Shown in pieces: positions 7,741 through 16,543 of a stretch of 64,000 bases of DNA. Both the position numbers and the translations under genes were made by a program. The stretch is from Pseudohongiella sp. (GTDB lineage: Bacteria > Pseudomonadota > Gammaproteobacteria > Pseudomonadales > Pseudohongiellaceae), in the NCBI RefSeq assembly GCF_011050365.1, contig NZ_DRFV01000006.1, positions 124,001-188,000 of the forward strand, written 5' to 3'. Each line of letters starts with the position of its first letter. Position 1 is the stretch's first letter. The notes under the pieces are model-generated. The model did no database searches. It was not told where the DNA came from and saw nothing but the letters and a program-made list of their open reading frames with translations.

Positions 7741-8628
7741 ATGAACAAGACACCAGGCCAGCGTTTCCGTGATGCCGTGGCTGAAGAACATCCCTTGCAG
7801 GTGATTGGCGCCATCAATGCCAATCATGCGTTGTTGGCCAAGCGCGCTGGCTTCAAGGCAATTTATCTGTCCGGCGGCGGGGTGGCAGCCGGTTCCCTGG
7901 GGCTGCCTGATCTGGGTATTACCGGGCTGGACGATGTGTTGACTGATGTGCGGCGCATCACCGACGTCTGTGATCTGCCTTTGCTGGTTGATGTTGACAC
8001 CGGATTTGGCGCCAGTGCGTTTAACGTGGCGCGCACGGTGAAGTCCATGATCAAGTCCGGCGCTGCCGCCATGCATATTGAAGATCAGGTCGGCGCCAAG
8101 CGTTGTGGTCATCGCCCCAACAAGGAGATCGTGACACAACAGGAAATGGTCGACCGGATCAAGGCGGCGGTGGATGCGCGCACCGATGACAGTTTTGTGG
8201 TGATGGCCCGCACCGATGCGCTCGCCGTCGAAGGCCTGGATGCGGCACTTGAGCGTGCCGAGGCCTGTATCGAAGCTGGCGCGGACATGATTTTCCCGGA
8301 AGCGATTACCGAGCTGTCCATGTACAAACAGTTTACCGACCGCCTCAAGGTGCCGGTACTGGCCAATATTACCGAGTTTGGTTCGACGCCGCTGTACACC
8401 ACGGAGGAACTGGCCTCGGTAGATGTATCGCTGGTGCTGTATCCGTTGTCGGCCTTCCGCGCCATGAACAAGGCGGCGGAAGCTGTGTATGATGCCATTC
8501 GCCGCGATGGCACCCAGCAGAATGTCATCGACTTGATGCAGACCCGCTCGGAACTTTACGATCGCATTGACTATCATGTGTATGAAGAAAGACTTGATGC
8601 GCTATTTGCGAAACAGAAAAAATCCTGA
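7741..8628 (+). CDS. prpB: 2-methylisocitrate lyase
   Basis: The enzyme cleaves 2-methylisocitrate to pyruvate and succinate, the last step of the methylcitrate cycle. The 295-residue protein belongs to the isocitrate lyase superfamily. It has [10 protein letters not shown], the metal-binding VDVDTGFG, the active-site AKRCGHRP and [12 protein letters not shown]. The start at 7741 has AGGAGGAG just upstream; longer upstream reading adds only gntR-overlapping residues. Length and motifs are normal for PrpB. Confidence 0.95.
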   Translation: MNKTPGQRFRDAVAEEHPLQVIGAINANHALLAKRAGFKAIYLSGGGVAAGSLGLPDLGITGLDDVLTDVRRITDVCDLPLLVDVDTGFGASAFNVARTVKSMIKSGAAAMHIEDQVGAKRCGHRPNKEIVTQQEMVDRIKAAVDARTDDSFVVMARTDALAVEGLDAALERAEACIEAGADMIFPEAITELSMYKQFTDRLKVPVLANITEFGSTPLYTTEELASVDVSLVLYPLSAFRAMNKAAEAVYDAIRRDGTQQNVIDLMQTRSELYDRIDYHVYEERLDALFAKQKKS

Positions 8629-8685
8629 CAACGATTTTGCGCAGTCGCAAATGACATAAAAACAGTATCAACAAGGAGAGCACTT

Positions 8686-9813
8686 ATGGCTGAAGCTAAA
8701 GTATTGAGTGGCGCAGGTTTGCGCGGACAGATTGCGGGCAAAACAGCCTTGTCGACGGTGGGCATATCCGGCTCCGGCCTGACCTATCGCGGTTACGATA
8801 TCCAGGACCTGGCTGACAATTGCGAATTTGAAGAAGTGGCACACCTGATTCTCAAGGGGCATTTGCCAACCAGAGCCGAACTGCTCGAATACAAATCCAG
8901 ACTCAAAAGTCTGCGGGGTTTGCCCAACGCACTGAAAGAGGTGCTGGAACGGATCCCAAAATCAGCGCACCCGATGGATGTGATGCGCACCGGTTCCTCT
9001 GTACTGGGTAACCTGGAAACCGAAGAAAACTTCAAACAGCAAGGGGCTGCGGCCGATCGCTTGCTGGCGATTTTTCCGTCCATCATCTGTTACTGGTATC
9101 GCTACAGTCATGACGGTGTGCGTATCAACGAAAATACCGATGATGACTCTGTGGGTGGTCACTTTCTGCATATGTTGCGCGGCGAAAAGCCCAAGGCCTT
9201 GCATGCCGCCACCATGAATGTGTCGCTGATCCTGTACGCGGAACACGAATTCAACGCCTCCACATTCACTGCCCGGGTGTGTGCGTCGACATTGTCGGAC
9301 ATGCACAGCTGTGTCACCGGTGCCATTGGTACTTTGCGCGGGCCACTGCACGGCGGCGCCAACGAGGCAGCGATGGACATGATTGAAGGATTCAATGATC
9401 CCGACCATGCTGAGCAGGAGATGCTGGGCATGCTGGAGCGCAAGGAAAAAATCATGGGCTTTGGCCACGCGATCTATAAAGAGTCGGATCCCCGTAATGC
9501 CATTATCAAATCCTGGTCGGAAAAACTGGCTGACGATGTGGGTGACACCACCTTGTATCCGGTGTCGGTGCGCTGCGAGGAAGTGATGTGGCGAGAGAAG
9601 AAACTGTTCTGCAACGCGGATTTTTTCCACGCGTCTGCGTATCACTTCATGGATATTCCGACCAAACTGTTTACGCCCATTTTTGTCATGAGCCGACTCA
9701 CCGGTTGGGCTGCTCACGTCATGGAGCAGCGTGCCGACAATCGCATCATTCGTCCCAGTGCGGAGTACACCGGCCCCGAACCTCGCACCGTCAAACCAAT
9801 CGACCAACGCTAA
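8686..9813 (+). CDS. prpC: 2-methylcitrate synthase
   Basis: The enzyme condenses propionyl-CoA with oxaloacetate to 2-methylcitrate. The 375-residue protein is a short citrate-synthase-fold enzyme: GLTYRGYDIQDLADNCEFEE near residue 30, SDMHSCVTGAIGTLRGPLHGGANEAAM around the first active-site histidine, and GFGHAIYKESDPR for the second. The short length and position between prpB and acnD separate it from the longer housekeeping GltA. A ribosome-binding site (AAGGAGAG) precedes the ATG. Some members also accept acetyl-CoA. Confidence 0.95.
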   Translation: MAEAKVLSGAGLRGQIAGKTALSTVGISGSGLTYRGYDIQDLADNCEFEEVAHLILKGHLPTRAELLEYKSRLKSLRGLPNALKEVLERIPKSAHPMDVMRTGSSVLGNLETEENFKQQGAAADRLLAIFPSIICYWYRYSHDGVRINENTDDDSVGGHFLHMLRGEKPKALHAATMNVSLILYAEHEFNASTFTARVCASTLSDMHSCVTGAIGTLRGPLHGGANEAAMDMIEGFNDPDHAEQEMLGMLERKEKIMGFGHAIYKESDPRNAIIKSWSEKLADDVGDTTLYPVSVRCEEVMWREKKLFCNADFFHASAYHFMDIPTKLFTPIFVMSRLTGWAAHVMEQRADNRIIRPSAEYTGPEPRTVKPIDQR

Positions 9814-9828
9814 CAGGGTAGGTACGTC

Positions 9829-12435
9829 ATGAACACCAGATATCGCAAATCACTGCCAGGCACCCAACTCGATTTTTTCGATACGCGGGAAGCCGTCGAC
9901 GCCATTCAGTCCGGTGCCTACGACGCGCTGCCATATACCTCGCGCGTGCTGGCAGAGAATCTGGTGCGACGCTGCGCCCCGGCTATGTTGACTGCTTCAC
10001 TTGAACAGTTGATCGAACGCAAAAGCGATCTGGATTTTCCGTGGTTTCCTGCCCGCGTGGTATGTCACGACATTCTGGGGCAAACGGCACTGGTTGACCT
10101 GGCCGGATTGCGTGATGCCATCGCCGAGCAGGGCGGTGACCCGGCCAAGGTCAATCCGGTGGTGCCGACGCAATTGATTGTGGATCATTCGCTGGCGGTT
10201 GAGCATGCCGGTTTTGACAAGGATGCCTTTGACAAAAACCGCTCGATCGAGGATCGCCGCAACGACGATCGCTTTCATTTCATCAACTGGACAAAAACGG
10301 CTTTCGAGAATGTCGATGTGATCCCACCGGGCAATGGCATCATGCATCAGATCAATCTCGAGAAAATGTCACCGGTGGTGCAGGTGCGTGATGGTGTTGC
10401 CTTTGCCGATACCTGTGTTGGCACTGACAGTCACACGCCGATGGTAGACGCACTGGGGGTGATTTCAGTCGGTGTCGGCGGCCTGGAAGCCGAAAGTGTC
10501 ATGCTGGGGCGTGCCTCCTGGATGCGGCTGCCCGATGTGGTCGGGGTCGAGCTGAGTGGGAAGCTGCAACCGGGTATTACCAGCACGGATATGGTGCTGG
10601 CACTGACCGAGTTCCTGCGCCGCGAAAAAGTTGTGGGTGCATACCTCGAGTTCTATGGTGAAGGCGCCGCCAGTCTCAGTGTCGGGGATCGCGCCACCAT
10701 CTCCAACATGACGCCCGAATACGGGGCCACGGCGGCCATGTTTTATATTGATGAGCAGACCATAGATTATCTCAAGCTGACCGGACGTGATGACGATCAG
10801 GTTGCGCTGGTCGAAACATTTGCCAGACATACCGGACTTTGGGCCGACAGTCTGGCAACAGCCAAATACGAGAGAATCCTGCGCTTTGATCTTGCGACAG
10901 TAGCACGTACGCTGGCGGGCCCGTCAAATCCGCACGCCTTGTTACCAACTTCGCAACTGGCCGCGCGCGGCATCAGTGGCAAAGTCGACAACGAAGCTGG
11001 CCTGATGCCCGATGGCGCGGTCATTATTGCCGCCATCACCAGCTGCACCAATACCAGTAATCCGCGCAATATGATTGCGGCCGGGTTGATCGCACGTAAT
11101 GCCAACAGGATTGGCCTGCAACGCAAACCCTGGGTAAAAACGTCGCTGGCACCGGGTTCAAAAACCGTGAAGATGTATCTGGAGGAAGCCGGCCTGCTGA
11201 CCGAGCTGGAGCAACAGGGCTTCGGTGTAGTCGGATTTGCCTGCACGACCTGCAACGGCATGAGCGGTGCGCTGGATCCGGTCATTCAGAAAGAAGTTGT
11301 AGAGAGGGATCTGTACGCCACTGCCGTATTGTCGGGTAACCGCAACTTTGACGGCCGTATCCATCCTTACGCCAAACAGGCTTTCCTGGCATCACCACCG
11401 TTGGTGGTGGCGTATGCGATTGCCGGTACCATCCGTTTTGATATTGAAAAGGACGCTCTGGGGACGGACCAGGACGGCAACCCGGTGACATTAAAAGACA
11501 TCTGGCCCAGTGACGAAGAAATTGATGCCATCGTCAAGCGCAGTGTGAAGCCGCAGCAATATCGCGATGTGTACATTCCGATGTTCGACATCACCCGGGA
11601 TGCCGAGAACACAACCGAGCCGCTGTATGACTGGCGCCCGCAAAGTACTTACATTCGCCGGCCGCCTTATTGGGAAGGGGCCCTGGCAGGTGAGCGGCCA
11701 TTACGCGATATGCGTCCGCTGGCAGTGCTGGGAGACAACATCACCACCGATCACCTGTCTCCGTCCAACGCCATCATGATGGACAGTGCCGCAGGCGAGT
11801 ACCTGCATAAAATGGGTGTGCCCGAGGAAGACTTCAACTCCTATGCCACCCATCGCGGTGATCACCTGACCGCTCAGCGTGCCACCTTTGCCAACCCGAA
11901 ACTGATCAATGAGATGGCCATTGTTGATGGCAAGATCAAACAGGGTTCGCTGGCCAGAATTGAGCCGGAGGGTGACGTCACCCGCATGTGGGAAGCCATT
12001 GAAACCTACATGGTTCGCAAGCAGCCTTTGATCATTATCGCCGGCGCTGACTACGGGCAGGGTTCGTCACGTGACTGGGCAGCCAAGGGTGTCCGTCTGG
12101 CCGGTGTGGAAGCCATTGTGGCCGAAGGTTTTGAACGGATACACCGAACCAACCTGATTGGTATGGGAGTACTGCCCCTGGAGTTTGCTGCAGGCACGAC
12201 CCGCAAGACCCTGGAAATCGATGGTACAGAGGTTTTTGATGTGACCGGGGAACGTCAGCCGGGGGCGCAGATGATGCTGGTCATCAAACGCCGTAACGGA
12301 CAACGCATAGAGGTGCCGGTCAAGTGTCGACTCGACAGCAATGAGGAAGCGTCGATTTATGAAGCCGGTGGCGTGCTGCAACGTTTTGCCCAGGATTTTC
12401 TGGAGTCGGAGCTGGCACCGGGAGCAACAGCATGA
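9829..12435 (+). CDS. acnD: 2-methylcitrate dehydratase, Fe-S dependent (AcnD)
   Basis: AcnD dehydrates 2-methylcitrate to a methylaconitate isomer that PrpF then isomerises. The 868-residue protein is an aconitase-superfamily enzyme. The cluster-ligand cysteines sit in AITSCTNTS and GFACTTCNGMSG, with substrate motifs GTDSHTPMVDALG and DYGQGSSRDWAAKG. Use of AcnD plus PrpF replaces the cofactor-free PrpD, and no prpD is visible here. The stop overlaps the prpF start by 4 bp (ATGA), which is tight translational coupling. Homology to AcnA is high, but the prpF partner favours AcnD. Confidence 0.93.
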   Translation: MNTRYRKSLPGTQLDFFDTREAVDAIQSGAYDALPYTSRVLAENLVRRCAPAMLTASLEQLIERKSDLDFPWFPARVVCHDILGQTALVDLAGLRDAIAEQGGDPAKVNPVVPTQLIVDHSLAVEHAGFDKDAFDKNRSIEDRRNDDRFHFINWTKTAFENVDVIPPGNGIMHQINLEKMSPVVQVRDGVAFADTCVGTDSHTPMVDALGVISVGVGGLEAESVMLGRASWMRLPDVVGVELSGKLQPGITSTDMVLALTEFLRREKVVGAYLEFYGEGAASLSVGDRATISNMTPEYGATAAMFYIDEQTIDYLKLTGRDDDQVALVETFARHTGLWADSLATAKYERILRFDLATVARTLAGPSNPHALLPTSQLAARGISGKVDNEAGLMPDGAVIIAAITSCTNTSNPRNMIAAGLIARNANRIGLQRKPWVKTSLAPGSKTVKMYLEEAGLLTELEQQGFGVVGFACTTCNGMSGALDPVIQKEVVERDLYATAVLSGNRNFDGRIHPYAKQAFLASPPLVVAYAIAGTIRFDIEKDALGTDQDGNPVTLKDIWPSDEEIDAIVKRSVKPQQYRDVYIPMFDITRDAENTTEPLYDWRPQSTYIRRPPYWEGALAGERPLRDMRPLAVLGDNITTDHLSPSNAIMMDSAAGEYLHKMGVPEEDFNSYATHRGDHLTAQRATFANPKLINEMAIVDGKIKQGSLARIEPEGDVTRMWEAIETYMVRKQPLIIIAGADYGQGSSRDWAAKGVRLAGVEAIVAEGFERIHRTNLIGMGVLPLEFAAGTTRKTLEIDGTEVFDVTGERQPGAQMMLVIKRRNGQRIEVPVKCRLDSNEEASIYEAGGVLQRFAQDFLESELAPGATA

Positions 12436-13613
12436 ACTACCCTGCACAGATCAAGGTACCGGCTACCTATATTCGTGGCGGTACCAGCAAGGGTGTGTTT
12501 TTTCTGCTCGATGAGCTGCCGGCGGCGGCCAGGGTGGCCGGTGAGGTGCGCGACAAGCTGTTACTTCGCGTCATTGGCAGCCCGGATCCCTACGGCAAAC
12601 ATACCGATGGCATGGGCGGCGCAACCTCGAGTACCAGCAAGACCGTGATCGTGAGCAGAAGCAGCCGGGCAGATCACGATGTTGACTATCTGTTTGGCCA
12701 GGTCGCCATAGACAAGGCCTTTGTTGACTGGAGTGGCAACTGCGGCAACCTGTCATCGGCGGTCGGCGGTTTTGCTATCAGCAAAGGTTTGTTGGATGCA
12801 TCGCGTATTCCGCACAATGGGTTTTGCACGGTCCGCATCTGGCAGGCGAATATCGGCAAGACCATTATTGCCCATGTGCCGATCACCGACGGTGAAGTGC
12901 AGGAGACCGGCGATTTCGAGCTCGACGGGGTGACCTTTGCGGCGGCAGAAGTACAATTGGAGTTCATCGACCCGGCCGATGATGGTGAGGACGGTGGCGC
13001 CATGTTTCCCACCGGCAATCAGGTAGATGAACTGGACGTGCCGGGCGTTGGTAAAATAAAAGCGACTTTTATCAATGCCGGTATTCCGACAATTTTTGTT
13101 AATGCCAGCGAGATCGGCTACACCGGTTCTGAACTGCAGGCTGTCATCAACGACAGCAGCGCGGCACTGGCCATGTTTGAAAGCATTCGCAGTCATGGCG
13201 CAGTCAAAATGGGATTGATACGCGATGTCAGTGAAGCGGCCAGCCGCCAGCACACACCCAAAGTGGCATTTTTGGCGCCACCGGTTGATTATCTCGCATC
13301 AAGTGGCAAGACGATTGCGGCCGGGGATGTCGATTTGCTGGTCCGTGCCATGTCCATGGGCAAACTGCATCACGCCATGATGGGCACCGCTGCAGTCGCC
13401 ATCGGGGCTGCAGCGGCCGTGCCGGGTACGCTGGTCAATCTCGCGGCGGGCGGTGGCAAGCGCACCGAGGTTGTTTTTGGGCATCCGTCGGGCACATTGC
13501 GGGTCGGCGCGGAAGCGACTCAAATCGATGATGAATGGGTTGTCAAAAAGGCGATCATGAGTCGGAGTGCGCGTGTGCTCATGGAAGGTTGGGTGAGGGT
13601 GCCGGTTGGCTGA
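12432..13613 (+). CDS. prpF: 2-methylaconitate cis-trans isomerase
   Basis: PrpF isomerises the AcnD product so that an aconitase can hydrate it. The 393-residue protein has the diaminopimelate-epimerase-like PrpF fold: YIRGGTSKGVFFLLDELP at the N terminus, GSPDPYGKHTDGMGGATSSTSK, and DWSGNCGNLSSAVGGFAI, which carries the conserved cysteine region. It is the last gene of the prp run; the next gene is convergent from 13657. No prpE (propionyl-CoA synthetase) is in the window, so the cycle here probably serves propionyl-CoA from odd-chain fatty acids or branched amino acids as well as free propionate. Confidence 0.95.
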   Translation: MNYPAQIKVPATYIRGGTSKGVFFLLDELPAAARVAGEVRDKLLLRVIGSPDPYGKHTDGMGGATSSTSKTVIVSRSSRADHDVDYLFGQVAIDKAFVDWSGNCGNLSSAVGGFAISKGLLDASRIPHNGFCTVRIWQANIGKTIIAHVPITDGEVQETGDFELDGVTFAAAEVQLEFIDPADDGEDGGAMFPTGNQVDELDVPGVGKIKATFINAGIPTIFVNASEIGYTGSELQAVINDSSAALAMFESIRSHGAVKMGLIRDVSEAASRQHTPKVAFLAPPVDYLASSGKTIAAGDVDLLVRAMSMGKLHHAMMGTAAVAIGAAAAVPGTLVNLAAGGGKRTEVVFGHPSGTLRVGAEATQIDDEWVVKKAIMSRSARVLMEGWVRVPVG

Positions 13614-13656
13614 TCAACCGGCAATGCTGTCTGTTATTCGGCTCCCACCGCCATTG

Positions 13657-13896
13657 TCAATCGGATGAGGTCAGAATCTGCTGCGCTGCCTGCAAGTGCT
13701 CGGCGGCTTCATGCCCCAGAGTGGTCAGGAAGCCGCCGTCTTCGTGTTCCACCAGCTCCTTCTGATACAGGCGTTTAGCCGCTGCGATCACCTCAGCATC
13801 AGCATTGCTGTGAATCTTCAGACCGACACGGGCGCTGCTCAGATCGAATTTGAGCAGTAGTTCCATTTCTTCCACCAGTTCTTTGTTGAGCTGCAT
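13657..13896 (-). CDS. TIGR02647-type small protein
   Basis: A 79-residue cytosolic protein of unknown function that fits the TIGR02647 family of Pseudomonas and relatives: it begins MQLNKELVEEMELLLKFDLS and has SNADAEVIAAAKRLYQKELV, then a GGFLTTLGHEAAEHLQ tail. A helix-turn-helix-like reading is possible but not proven. It is convergent with prpF, 43 bp away, and stands alone. The 187-bp gap between its start and the DUF5916 gene must hold promoters for both. Confidence 0.75.
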   Translation of the reverse strand: MQLNKELVEEMELLLKFDLSSARVGLKIHSNADAEVIAAAKRLYQKELVEHEDGGFLTTLGHEAAEHLQAAQQILTSSD

Positions 13897-14083
13897 ACTA
13901 TCTCCCCATGCGCCGTAGTTTTATCTGAGTGTGACACGAAAATGCACCGAAAGGGAAAGATTTGGCAGCGGGTTATTTTGCAACGAATTGTAGCCAGCTA
14001 TGGGTGATCCCGGAATCCCTCGCTATAGTCCGATAAACCCCTACCGCCCACAACGAGCATGGGGATAAAAAGAAGAGAAAAAT

Positions 14084-16495
14084 ATGCCTATTCTTGCCCG
14101 GTTTTCACTTGGCCGACGACGTATCATGGTGATACTGATCGCTGTTTTCGCCCTGTCCCCCTGCATTATTGTTCAAGCTCAGGATTCTGCACCACGCCTG
14201 GCCCGGTTCAGCGAAAGCGATGCCGGGATAACCCTGGACGGTCGACTGGATGAAGATATATGGCAACGCGTGCCCGCCATTGATGGTATGCGGGTCATTC
14301 AGCCCGATACGCTGGCAGCATCGACTCTGCGCACGGACACCCATATCTTCTACACCGAGCGGGGGGTTTACGTTGGTGTCATGAACCATCAAGACCCTGA
14401 CACTCTGGTCGCACGCATGACCTCACGCGATACCCGGCTGGAGCGTGACGGTTTTGTTATCAATATTGACCCCTCTGGTGAAGGGTTGTATGGCTACATG
14501 ATGCGGGTCAATCTTGGCGGTTCCAAGACCGATGCCACAATCCTGCCCGAACGCCAGATCAATGTGCAATGGGATGGTTCCTGGGATGCAGAAACCAGCC
14601 CGGTAGATGGTGGCTGGGTTGCTGAGTTTTTTATCCCCTGGACCATGATGGCGCTGCCCAATGTCCCGGGTGAAACACGACGCATCGGCATCTACACAGA
14701 GCGCCAGGTTGGCCACCTGAATGAAACCTGGTCATTTCCGCCGCTGCCGAGCACCGTCAACGAATTTATCTCCGCTTTTCACAAGATGGAAATCGATGCC
14801 ATTGAACCCAGCGCTCAGTTGACCTGGTATCCTTATTTGTCGGCGACTCACGACGGCATTCGTGATGAATCAGAGTTGCGTACCGGCCTGGAAGTGTTCT
14901 GGCGACCGACCACCAATACGCAGTTCTCTGCTACCCTGAACCCGGATTTCGGCAACGTCGAGTCGGACGATATTGACGTCAATCTCACTGCGTTTGAAAC
15001 GTTTTTTCCGGAGAAAAGAGCGTTCTTTCTGGAAGGGCAGGATGTTTTTAACACCTCTCCGCGGAACCAGAGTGCGCGTGGCCCGGGTGGGCCCACCACA
15101 TTGTTGAACACCCGTCGTATTGGCAGCGCGGCCTTGTTTGACGTACCCAGTGGCGTCAACACCATCGCTACCGATGTCAGTCAACCCACCGATCTGCTGG
15201 GCGCGGCCAAATTTACCGGCCAAAATGGCAATTGGCGTTACGGCACCTTGCTTGCGTCGGAAGACGACAGTGAGATCCGGGGCGTTGCGCTTGATGGCAC
15301 ACGGGTGAAAGTTCAGGCAGAAGGTCGCGACTTCGGCGTTGGCCGGCTATTGTACGAAGATACCACCGGTGGCGGCCGTCGTTCCATCGGCTGGATGGGC
15401 ACCTCGGTGTCACATTCAAATGTGGATGCCGTGGTCAATGGCGTGGACATGCATTACTTTTCCGCCGATGCGCGCTGGGTGTTTGATGGCCAGGCAGTGG
15501 CCAGTGATGTCAATGGTGTCAGCGGGCAGGGTGCCTTTGCCGATATCATCTTTCAGCCCATTCGCGGGCGCCAGCACCGGGTGGCTGCCGGCTATCATGA
15601 TGATACGCTCGATCTTAATACGCTGGGTTTTCTTACCCGCAATGATCTGATGCACCTGGATTACAATTACACGCGCAATGAATCCAACATTGAGGGGTTG
15701 CGCTCCCGCAGTACCAGTATTTTCAATTTTAACCAGTGGAACAGCAACGGTGATTTTGTTCGCCAGGGTATCTTTGCGGCACGCAATTATACCTTCCTTA
15801 ACAATCACTCACTGATGGCCAGCGCGCGCTACTATCACCGTCGTGTCGACGACAGGCTCGGCCGCGGGAGCGGTGATTATTATGTGCCGGGGCGCTGGCA
15901 GTTCGTATTTGGCTGGGATACCGACCCGTCGCAAAAGCTGGTCTATAATTTTAATCTGGATGCCAATTCGGAAGATCTCGGTGAACGCAACACAACAACC
16001 AGAGCGGGCGTTACCTACCGACCGGTAGATAACTTCTCATTACTGGCCCAGGTAGCGTACACCGACCGTGAAGGGTTGCTGGTCTATCGTGGCAATGGCC
16101 GTTACACCAGCTATGAAGCGACCCAATGGTCGCCCGAACTGACGTTGAACTATTTCATCAACGCGCGGCAACAGATACGCTTTGGTATGCAGTGGACCGG
16201 GCTGAAAGCGTTTGAAAACAAGTTCCTGCAAGTCAATCCGAATCGTATCGAAGAGCTGCGGGAAGTAGCCAAGCCAAACGCTACCAGTGATAATTTCAGC
16301 ATCAGCAGGATGACATTCCAGGCACGTTATCGCTGGGAAATCGCGCCGCTGTCTGATCTGTTTGTTGTTTATACCCGCGGTGGCAACTTGCCGGGCAACA
16401 CCTTTGATGATTACACTGGACTTCTGCAGGAAGCGTGGACAGAGCCGGTGGTGGATACCCTTGTTATCAAGCTGCGTTATCGACTCGGGTCCTGA
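14084..16495 (+). CDS. DUF5916 outer-membrane protein with CBM9-like N-terminal domain
   Basis: An exported 803-residue protein: a hydrophobic signal (RIMVILIAVFALSPCIIVQAQ), then a CBM9-like beta-sandwich (LDGRLDEDIWQRVPAIDGMR to about residue 240). The long C-terminal part has alternating aromatic strands, such as FWRPTTNTQFSATLNPDFGN and FETFFPEKRAFFLEGQDVF, and fits a DUF5916 beta-barrel. The last residues RYRLGS lack a clear terminal aromatic. Function is not known; family members are frequent beside uptake and hydrolase genes in marine bacteria. The next gene, an exported PQQ protein, starts 48 bp later on the same strand, so the pair may be an operon. Confidence 0.8.
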   Translation: MPILARFSLGRRRIMVILIAVFALSPCIIVQAQDSAPRLARFSESDAGITLDGRLDEDIWQRVPAIDGMRVIQPDTLAASTLRTDTHIFYTERGVYVGVMNHQDPDTLVARMTSRDTRLERDGFVINIDPSGEGLYGYMMRVNLGGSKTDATILPERQINVQWDGSWDAETSPVDGGWVAEFFIPWTMMALPNVPGETRRIGIYTERQVGHLNETWSFPPLPSTVNEFISAFHKMEIDAIEPSAQLTWYPYLSATHDGIRDESELRTGLEVFWRPTTNTQFSATLNPDFGNVESDDIDVNLTAFETFFPEKRAFFLEGQDVFNTSPRNQSARGPGGPTTLLNTRRIGSAALFDVPSGVNTIATDVSQPTDLLGAAKFTGQNGNWRYGTLLASEDDSEIRGVALDGTRVKVQAEGRDFGVGRLLYEDTTGGGRRSIGWMGTSVSHSNVDAVVNGVDMHYFSADARWVFDGQAVASDVNGVSGQGAFADIIFQPIRGRQHRVAAGYHDDTLDLNTLGFLTRNDLMHLDYNYTRNESNIEGLRSRSTSIFNFNQWNSNGDFVRQGIFAARNYTFLNNHSLMASARYYHRRVDDRLGRGSGDYYVPGRWQFVFGWDTDPSQKLVYNFNLDANSEDLGERNTTTRAGVTYRPVDNFSLLAQVAYTDREGLLVYRGNGRYTSYEATQWSPELTLNYFINARQQIRFGMQWTGLKAFENKFLQVNPNRIEELREVAKPNATSDNFSISRMTFQARYRWEIAPLSDLFVVYTRGGNLPGNTFDDYTGLLQEAWTEPVVDTLVIKLRYRLGS

Positions 16496-16543
16496 CCTGT
16501 TACGGATACCAGACCCAAAACAATAACGAGTGAGTCCTTAATC